Shown here piece after piece: positions 59,401-64,000 of a stretch of 64,000 bases of DNA (within the stretch, counting starts at the first letter, position 1; the number at the start of each line of letters is the position of its first letter). This DNA is from Pseudomonas kribbensis (GTDB lineage Bacteria; Pseudomonadota; Gammaproteobacteria; Pseudomonadales; Pseudomonadaceae): positions 3,472,001-3,536,000 of the forward strand of contig NZ_CP029608.1 of the NCBI RefSeq assembly GCF_003352185.1, written 5' to 3'. The notes under the pieces were generated by a model, which ran no database searches, had not been told where the DNA came from, and saw only the letters and a program-made list of their open reading frames with translations. Made by a program: the position numbers and the translations under genes.

Positions 59401-62400
59401 ACCGTTCCAGATCAGGTTGGCGGTACGGATACTCGCCACGTCGCCGGCGTTGCCCAGACCGTAGATCGCCGGAGTGACCAGCACCAGATTCTGCAGTTTG
59501 CTCTGGCCGGTCTGCGGATCGATCGTGTCGAGGCTGACGCTGCCGAAGAAATTGAAGGCGTCGCGAGTGGTCAGGCTCAGGGTTTCCAGAGCCGGCGCGC
59601 CAAACTGCGTATCACCGCGCAGCAAGCGATCGAGTACGTTCTGGTTCAGCGTTAGACCGGCGGGCACGCGGCTGCCTGCCGCTGCAAGTGCCTCGGCACT
59701 GCCGGCATTGACCGAGCCGACCGACAATGCCAGATGACGGGTGCCGAAACGCACCGCTTCACCGAGTTCGAACTGGTTATCCGTGGCAGCAGTGATACTG
59801 CCGTTCGAATACAGCAGGGCCGGATTACTGCACACACTCGTTGCGCAAGTGCCGATCCGGATACTGCCCGCTCCGGCGATACCACTGGCCAGCTCCGGCG
59901 CGAGTACCTGGGTCCAACCGTTGGAAACGAGCAACACGCTGGAGGCTTTCGGCTCATAAACAAAACCGGCCATCGAGTCGTAGGCCACGTTGCCACGCCC
60001 CAGCGTATTGATCCCGCCCCCCGCCTCGACCGTGATGCCGCCAAGCGTTGACGTGGTGCGCAGCAAGACTTCCGGTGCAGACAGAATCGCCCCTTCACGC
60101 AAGACAATGTTTGCGCTGGTGCCCAGGAAACCGATGATGTTGGCGGCTTTGTTGTACAGGACATTCGGCATCGCACCGATAGTCAGACGCCCGGCATTGA
60201 GGTTGTTGAGCGTGTCAGCATACAACGACACACCGTTGAAGCCGGAGGTCGGTGCATGGCCCGCCCCCAGGATCTCGAAGCTGCTCCCGGCGTAGCCGCC
60301 GCGTACCACCGCCGTGCCGGTCATGCCGCCCGGGGCAGCGTCGAACAGCGCACGCCCGTTGAATTGCAAAGCGATGTCTTGCTTGCCGCCGGGGGCCAGG
60401 CGCAGGTCCAGTATCTTGCCGTCCATCGGTGCCAGCGCGCGTGGCACACCGCGCCGGGCGGCGTCGCTCTGGATGAACTGGGTAAAACCGGTTTCGTTGT
60501 ACTGCGAGTAACGACGCAACACATCGGCAGACGTGAGAATGACCTGACTGGCAAGGCTGTCACGCAGGCCGGTATTGGCAATCGACATCTGCCCGCTGCT
60601 GGTCCATGAACCATTGCGCAGTGGCAGCGCCCCCGTTGTCACGCCGGGCGTCGCCTGACCGTTTACCTCAACGCGGAACGCACCGGGCATCAAGGCGAAC
60701 GTTGACGGCAACAGTGTGTAAGTACCCGCCGCCAACCCCGGAACGCCGCCACCAATGGTGATCTGCTGCCCGATGCGCGGATCGACCGCACCGGCTTCGG
60801 CCAGCATCGGCGCATAGCTGCTCTGGTTGCCAGGCACGATGGCATAGACCGGGTTGCTCGCCAGCCCCGGCAGGCTGAAGGTGCCGTCAGGCGCATTGCG
60901 CACCAGCGGGTTGAAGCGCGCATCGGTGGAGCCACCACGACCGGACACGAAGCCGGCGCCGCGCAGTTCCCCGCCGCCGGACAGGTCGATGACCGCGCCG
61001 CCCTGCACGTCTGCGTACTGCGTGCCGATCGACACACCTGAGGTTTCGCCAGTGATGCCGTCGAGCACCACGGATTTGCCGTTGTAGCGATAGTCGATAC
61101 CGTCCGTGGTGCCGCCATACGGCATGACCAGACCGGCGCCGCTGACCGAGGTCAGACTGCCCGGCAAGAGATGAACCTCGCGAGTCGTGCTGAGCAGATC
61201 GTCACCCAATACGATCTTGCCCAGCGGTGCACGCAAGACGCCGCCCTGCTCGATGTAGGCGGCAGAAAAAATCAGCTTTCCGAATGCCGAGTACGGCACT
61301 GCAGCCGGTGCAGCTCCGTGGCCGCTGATCCGCAAGGTGTGCTGAGAAACCGGAACCTCGCCCTGATAACCGACGCGCACCTCGGCCTGAATACCGGTGG
61401 CGGGATAGATCTGCGCCGCCCCTAGATTCAAGTCGCCTGGCGTCCACAAACGGGTGCCCACAGCGCCATCGTTCGGCGCGAGGAAACGCAGGTCGCCGCT
61501 GCTGTCGAGGCTCACCACACCAAAAGCCCGACGGCTGTATTCAACGGCCGGCGCCTGCCGTTGCAGGATCGAACCCTGAGTCCCGAAGGACAGGCCATTG
61601 CTTACATCCACAAGATTCGCGGAGGCATTGAACGTCGCGTCGGACAACCGAGTCGTCGGGCCCGGGAGCAGTCGCGGGCGCATCATGCTGAAGCCGGCAA
61701 AGTAGGTGCCCACACCCGACAGACGCAGGTACGGCGCACTCAAATCAACCCGCGCCGTGCCTTTGGAATTCTCGGCGAGCGACAGCGCTCCGGCGTACAG
61801 ACTGAGGCTCTGATTCATGCGCAGATTGACGTCACCGTCAAAGGACAACAGGCCGTTGCTCAGCAGGCTGAGATTGTCGAACCCGCCCGTCATCAAGCTA
61901 TCGGCACTCAAACGGGCTTGACCGTAGCGCAAACCATCGGCGCCTTCGCCGGGGCGCAGATTCGCGGGCAGCAGCCCGTTCCCTGCCGCCTGGCCAATGA
62001 TCATTTCCCTCGGAGCCCGCACCGCGTTGCTCGCCGAGTCGGAATACAGCGGCGTTTCCAGCGCCAGGTCCAGACGACCACCGGCCGCCCCGATGCCACC
62101 CGCCGCCGCACGCAAGTTGCCTTCAACGAACAGGCCTGTGTAGGAACTCAAACCGATGCGCCCGCCATCCGTTGCGACGCGGGTCGGGCCCTGGCCGGCA
62201 ATATCCAGAACGGCCTCGGTGCCTGAAGCATCCAGCCGCGCGCCCGGACGCACAATCACGTAGGCATCGGCGGCCGTGGCGGTTGCCAGTTTCGAATCGA
62301 TCTCGCCGCCGATGATGATGCTGCCGCCCTTGCCGACCTGCCCGTAAGTGCGGCCCAGGGTGTCGGTCGCCGTATTGGCACGCCCGGCGACATCCAGCAC

Positions 62401-64000
62401 CGCCTGCTCGCCGATCCAGATCGAGCGGTTATGCGCGTTCGGATCCGCCGTTTGAATGGAGGTGGCCGGCTGGATCAAGCCGAATTGTTGCTGACGAATA
62501 TCGATCGTACCGCCCCAGGCATTCAGTTCACCGTCGACGGTGATCTGCCCGGCACCGCGCAGCTTGATGCTCTGCCCCGGGTCGACGCTGATGCGCGAGC
62601 CACGGCCCAGGGTCAAGGTGCTGTTGGCGGCGTCGATCAGCTCGACCAGCGTCGCGCCGCCTTGCAGTGTCAGGCTGGCACCGGCGCGCTGGGTCAGCAC
62701 GCCCTTGGTCGGGTTTTCCTGGAACAGCGTCGGAGTCCACAGCTCCAGCGCCGTTCGCGGATCAACGCCGCTGACCTCGTTCGGTGCCGCGTCACCGAAA
62801 CGGTAGACCGGCATGTTCACGTCAATTGCGGTGCCTTCGGCAACTTCAAGTCCGCTCAGGCCGATCAGGTTGTAGGCGGAGAACCCTTTACTGAACAGGT
62901 CGGTGGACAGTTGCAGGGTGTTGTCTGCCAGGGTTTTATCCGTTTGCCCGACAAGAATTTTGTTGGCCTGCACCGTCAGTGTGCCGCCGCCCGTGACGCC
63001 GTAACCGCGCAGTTCGCCATCGAGGTTCAGACGGGTTTTGCCAGGCGCGGAAATGGCACTGGATTCCACCGTCAGATCACCGCCCTTGCCGCCCCGGGTC
63101 TTGCCATTGGCGAGCACGGCGCCACCGGAAGAAACGTCGAGCAGGCTGCCGGCAGCGACGCCGATATCGCCGCTGCTGCGGATCGATATCAGGCCACCGT
63201 TCAGATACGCCAGGCTGGCGTTATCGTCCGGATTGGTGCGCAGGTTGCTCCACAAGCCTCGGGTATCGAGAAGCACGCCCTCGGCGATGCGGGTTTGCGT
63301 CGCCTTGCCGGCTTTGGCCGCCAGGCGAGTGTCGGTATTTGTACCGCCGTTGAACTGATTGAGTACGTTGCCCAGACGCAGACTGCCACCGCGAGCGGTC
63401 AGATCGGCGCCGACCTGCACATCCGGTGCGTACAGGGTGATGTCGCCACCGCTGTCGACCGTAAGCGCACCGTCAACGGCGATCTGATCCTTGGCCGAAA
63501 CCTTGAGCGCACCGAGGCGGAATCCGTTGAGCTGATCGTTATCGAGATACAGCTTGCCCTTGCGGGTATCGGACACCGCGCCGGTCAAATCAAGATCATT
63601 GCCGGCGACCGGGCGCGTGCCACCGATCTGCACCTGATCGAGCAATGGATTGAGGGTATAAAGCAGGCCGTTCGACGCCGCGACAAAGGTCGGGTCATAA
63701 CTGCCGACAATCAGTTGCGCACGCCGGGCCAGTGCGGTCTGGCTCTGCTGATAGCCGTCGAGCACCGGTTTCGGCGCCTGATTCTGCCGCCCGCCCTGGT
63801 ACACATCGCCGATCATCTGCCCGTCGAGCACGGCGTTGGCTGTGGAAATCACCAGTTGCCCGGCATCGCGGCCCACGGTGTAACCCGACTCGAAACGTGA
63901 ACGCGGGGCAATCAGCGGGTTGTAGAAATAACTGGTCTGGCCCCAGCGTTCGCTGTTGTCTTCATAACCTTTGTACAGCCCGGTGTAGAGCAGATCCCCC
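53410..64000 (-). CDS. giant filamentous haemagglutinin-family exoprotein, C-terminal part (5' end outside window)
   Basis: The frame is open without a stop from the right edge to TAA at 53410: at least 3,529 residues. A GTG at 63876 is an internal valine, because the frame continues upstream (SRFESGYTVGRDAGQ). The sequence is a long run of beta-helix repeats rich in Gly, Asn, Ser and Thr (GGNLTINAGGSVSG, GNLSVVALADAAG, SGTLDIQAQRIELG), the TpsA two-partner-secretion type. The C-terminus (LAPTRDGASRAPTQGYN, ending DEQAKQQLTEEERGQLTL) fits the DUF3739 haemagglutinin group linked in P. aeruginosa to the Vre surface-signalling system and phosphate starvation (PdtA). The N-terminal secretion (TPS) domain and any TpsB transporter must lie to the right. 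Unusual for the family, two CX6C motifs occur near 56700-56880. A terminator follows. Function probably adhesion or contact with hosts; not shown. Confidence 0.9.
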   Translation of the reverse strand, partial: GDLLYTGLYKGYEDNSERWGQTSYFYNPLIAPRSRFESGYTVGRDAGQLVISTANAVLDGQMIGDVYQGGRQNQAPKPVLDGYQQSQTALARRAQLIVGSYDPTFVAASNGLLYTLNPLLDQVQIGGTRPVAGNDLDLTGAVSDTRKGKLYLDNDQLNGFRLGALKVSAKDQIAVDGALTVDSGGDITLYAPDVQVGADLTARGGSLRLGNVLNQFNGGTNTDTRLAAKAGKATQTRIAEGVLLDTRGLWSNLRTNPDDNASLAYLNGGLISIRSSGDIGVAAGSLLDVSSGGAVLANGKTRGGKGGDLTVESSAISAPGKTRLNLDGELRGYGVTGGGTLTVQANKILVGQTDKTLADNTLQLSTDLFSKGFSAYNLIGLSGLEVAEGTAIDVNMPVYRFGDAAPNEVSGVDPRTALELWTPTLFQENPTKGVLTQRAGASLTLQGGATLVELIDAANSTLTLGRGSRISVDPGQSIKLRGAGQITVDGELNAWGGTIDIRQQQFGLIQPATSIQTADPNAHNRSIWIGEQAVLDVAGRANTATDTLGRTYGQVGKGGSIIIGGEIDSKLATATAADAYVIVRPGARLDASGTEAVLDIAGQGPTRVATDGGRIGLSSYTGLFVEGNLRAAAGGIGAAGGRLDLALETPLYSDSASNAVRAPREMIIGQAAGNGLLPANLRPGEGADGLRYGQARLSADSLMTGGFDNLSLLSNGLLSFDGDVNLRMNQSLSLYAGALSLAENSKGTARVDLSAPYLRLSGVGTYFAGFSMMRPRLLPGPTTRLSDATFNASANLVDVSNGLSFGTQGSILQRQAPAVEYSRRAFGVVSLDSSGDLRFLAPNDGAVGTRLWTPGDLNLGAAQIYPATGIQAEVRVGYQGEVPVSQHTLRISGHGAAPAAVPYSAFGKLIFSAAYIEQGGVLRAPLGKIVLGDDLLSTTREVHLLPGSLTSVSGAGLVMPYGGTTDGIDYRYNGKSVVLDGITGETSGVSIGTQYADVQGGAVIDLSGGGELRGAGFVSGRGGSTDARFNPLVRNAPDGTFSLPGLASNPVYAIVPGNQSSYAPMLAEAGAVDPRIGQQITIGGGVPGLAAGTYTLLPSTFALMPGAFRVEVNGQATPGVTTGALPLRNGSWTSSGQMSIANTGLRDSLASQVILTSADVLRRYSQYNETGFTQFIQSDAARRGVPRALAPMDGKILDLRLAPGGKQDIALQFNGRALFDAAPGGMTGTAVVRGGYAGSSFEILGAGHAPTSGFNGVSLYADTLNNLNAGRLTIGAMPNVLYNKAANIIGFLGTSANIVLREGAILSAPEVLLRTTSTLGGITVEAGGGINTLGRGNVAYDSMAGFVYEPKASSVLLVSNGWTQVLAPELASGIAGAGSIRIGTCATSVCSNPALLYSNGSITAATDNQFELGEAVRFGTRHLALSVGSVNAGSAEALAAAGSRVPAGLTLNQNVLDRLLRGDTQFGAPALETLSLTTRDAFNFFGSVSLDTIDPQTGQSKLQNLVLVTPAIYGLGNAGDVASIRTANLIWNGATQSPGAVITGGAGTGSGTLDIQAQRIELGYGPMPQASGLDQNNRLALGFANVNLSASDRITANHKGSLAVYQEQGAYDPVKGYSYSGGNLNLRTPLLTGEAASVSLLKAGNSLTLSGAGAAGVANALGAELNLEARDVVLDSRIALASGKLTVKSEGDLTLGGNSVLELSGRTLPFNDVSKYSWGGDISLYSANGNIRQAAGSRIDLSARNNQAGNLSVVALADAAGMVDLQGEIVGGSSGYYDAGGTLVPYKAAGVDIRAQRLGGDATEQFAALNQRLNAGQVYGSRSLQLKQGNLVIGDGLKAGEVNVSVDNGSLTVAGLIDASGERVGSIRLSAKNGLTLAGNSVLDAHGRVLRVDSYGKIIDAPNRATVELSSGNGLLTLGSGARIDLRHGTDAVPGFLAGQHDGMLRGTLELNAPRLGSNDIAIDASGVLTIQGARSIGLNGMRRYTDARDGVDQAVSGRPYQVIDQAMLDRIHGDSKDFINAALGNGDLLQRKLAGLNNATYADAFHLRPGVEIASKTADGDLVVEGDLDLSGYRYASLNPHTRLNPLVYGSGEAGSLVIRAGGNLDIYGSINDGFAPPSETKDDAGWKLIAGVQPFGGDLIVPGSGVTLAEGTQFPVGATLNYDVTIQGARLASGTLLPTQAVLGEAYTFSAGTVLAGAIHDASGNLLYAAGTLLGESVTLPANTRLGAGIRLNKATSLQAMTWPKGVPLPGVFDLDLLTVSGVKLSSALALLRGSLIPSMTDVKLADGTSLIELRPFSGTQQGKNWALASMLPSGSASWSMRAVAGADLEAADSRAVKPVTTDGNLRLADTHYGVTLIQATGILVWAPDNPYDLPGYYPVPDDQLEICAQIEGLCVPMARWVWAPGSGQGPDYEPVPEEYQILCEIYPEFCIGNNPGTTAKAHSQMFSVLRTGTGDLDLMAAGNLSMDSPFGVYTAGTQSANVDPRYNQKRGHLSDSNSVLGTAGADYEKWVNGGTDSLYQAWYPQMGGNLTINAGGSVSGDSVGQKIRSTSGGTREQIASVAVGNWLWRQGTGNPDMPTAWWINFGSYATQLMPDTNTNTEPYLVGFTGFGTLGGGNISLRAGGDAGMLKPLGDAVNNPRSQGLIVAVGSTGRVASDGSVQMTGGGDMDIRIGGTFNPSLQARAGETGIGKPVHDLQGALINLRGAARMTGGALGGINLQYGASAVVNDLRETRALDPFTSTTGSASGGVVLIPGDSGMSLSSRGDLVLGGAGDPGRVSLMNASPIMAANGSVQQGGTLSGFSLWTDHTAIDLFSAGGNLTPGTQISEFNTSNGLITGRNTSPTDGRFVYPSILRAVAGQGSIYAGPSATFTGVDNYPLQGYSLLLAPSKSGQLELLAGDSIYAGGYAINQSGASPTAITTPFNPAFNTYANSNASKPLRTNYSEDGVAPQGNMRYPLFAFGPNSYSGLNDVQGPARFYALTGDLVGIRSGETLSFSTSRRTWYEAAGPVWMIAGRDIVASGTTLGQPTAVPSSEISNGKDDISSTGNLFVHNDPRDISRVSAGRDILYSSFDIAGPGVLDINAGRNILMENRASITSLGSLVASDKQPGASVVLQAGVGQQGPDYSRFIARYLNPQNLADPNASLNGQPGKVVKTYLDELQSWLTLGYGFSGNAEQAQAFFAALPSAEQAIFARQVYFAELRAGGLEYNDADGPRKGSYLRGRNAIASLFPTTDVAGNPIRYDGDITLYGGAGVKTLFGGDIQMLTPGGGQVFGIEGAAPPSTAGIITQGSGNIQLYSEGSILLGQSRIMTTFGGSILGWSASGDINAGRGSKTTVVYTPPKRVYDTWGNATLSPSVPSTGAGIATLNPIAEVAPGDIDLIAPLGTIDAGEAGIRVSGNVNIAALTVVNAANISVQGKATGVPVVSAVNTGAITSASSAASSATQAAEDVARQQQAASRQNQASVFTVQVLSFGNEQLAPTRDGASRAPTQGYNPNSPVQVLGAGVLDEQAKQQLTEEERGQLTL

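Noticed and set aside
53410..63876. GTG at 63876 as the true start of the giant exoprotein
   Set aside because: The frame stays open with family-like sequence to the right edge, and no signal peptide or TPS domain is present, so this is an internal valine.
62431..63900. 489-codon plus-strand open frame inside the exoprotein gene
   Set aside because: Shadow of the repeat-rich minus-strand frame, no recognised motif.

Overview
The window reads as a chromosomal segment of a fluorescent-group Pseudomonas. The evidence is high-GC codon use, short-spaced operons, three inverted REP pairs of the type common in P. fluorescens genomes (GTGGGAGC..GCGAT), a lexA2-imuA-imuB-dnaE2 mutagenesis cassette, a DUF4810/GNA1162/CsgG-like lipoprotein cluster and a giant DUF3739-type filamentous haemagglutinin. 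No rRNA, tRNA, CRISPR array, prophage or insertion sequence was recognised.

Layout. 1-7.1 kb: two TonB-dependent receptors (the first runs off the left edge), the second with an STN signalling domain and its own FecI/FecR surface-signalling pair; a RES/Xre toxin-antitoxin pair lies between the receptors. 7.4-12.4 kb: an orphan HypX/HoxX-like formyltransferase-crotonase, a LysR regulator, and a two-gene operon of a fatty acid hydroxylase/SRPBCC fusion with an SMP-30-like lactonase. 12.4-13.7 kb: small stress-type proteins, one with a hairpin that covers its ribosome binding site. 13.9-19.4 kb: a complete stressosome operon (RsbR, RsbS, RsbT, an ATPase-PP2C fusion acting as RsbX) that runs by overlapping genes into a histidine kinase and a REC-PAS-kinase-REC protein; no SigB-type sigma factor is present. 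A further hybrid kinase converges on it (19.4-21.5 kb).

21.6-29.8 kb: a GntR/FCD regulator divergent from a polyamine-type ABC importer that continues into two amidohydrolases, one of which lacks the HxH metal motif, and a flavin reductase-like protein; this looks like uptake and breakdown of a nitrogenous small molecule. 29.8-31.6 kb: three lipoproteins (CsgG-like, DUF4810, GNA1162). 31.8-37.6 kb: lexA2-imuA-imuB-dnaE2 with a palindromic LexA2-type box over the lexA2 start. 37.6-41.3 kb: a LysR regulator divergent from a periplasmic amidohydrolase, then a TorF-type porin.

41.3-48.4 kb: an eight-gene minus-strand operon, GntR/UTRA regulator, APS-reductase-like flavoprotein, two-cluster ferredoxin, NitT/TauT-type ABC importer (binding protein, permease, ATPase), HEAT-repeat protein and DUF971 protein. 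This is a candidate undescribed (probably organosulfur) redox system, with three GTTATRAC repeats in its leader. 48.5-53.4 kb: Gfo/Idh/MocA oxidoreductase, Dyp peroxidase, an AraC regulator divergent from a SphA-like outer membrane protein, and a ParD/ParE-type pair whose toxin frame has no ordinary start codon. 53.4 kb to the right edge: one open frame of more than 3,500 codons, the C-terminal part of a two-partner-secretion exoprotein whose N-terminus is outside the window.
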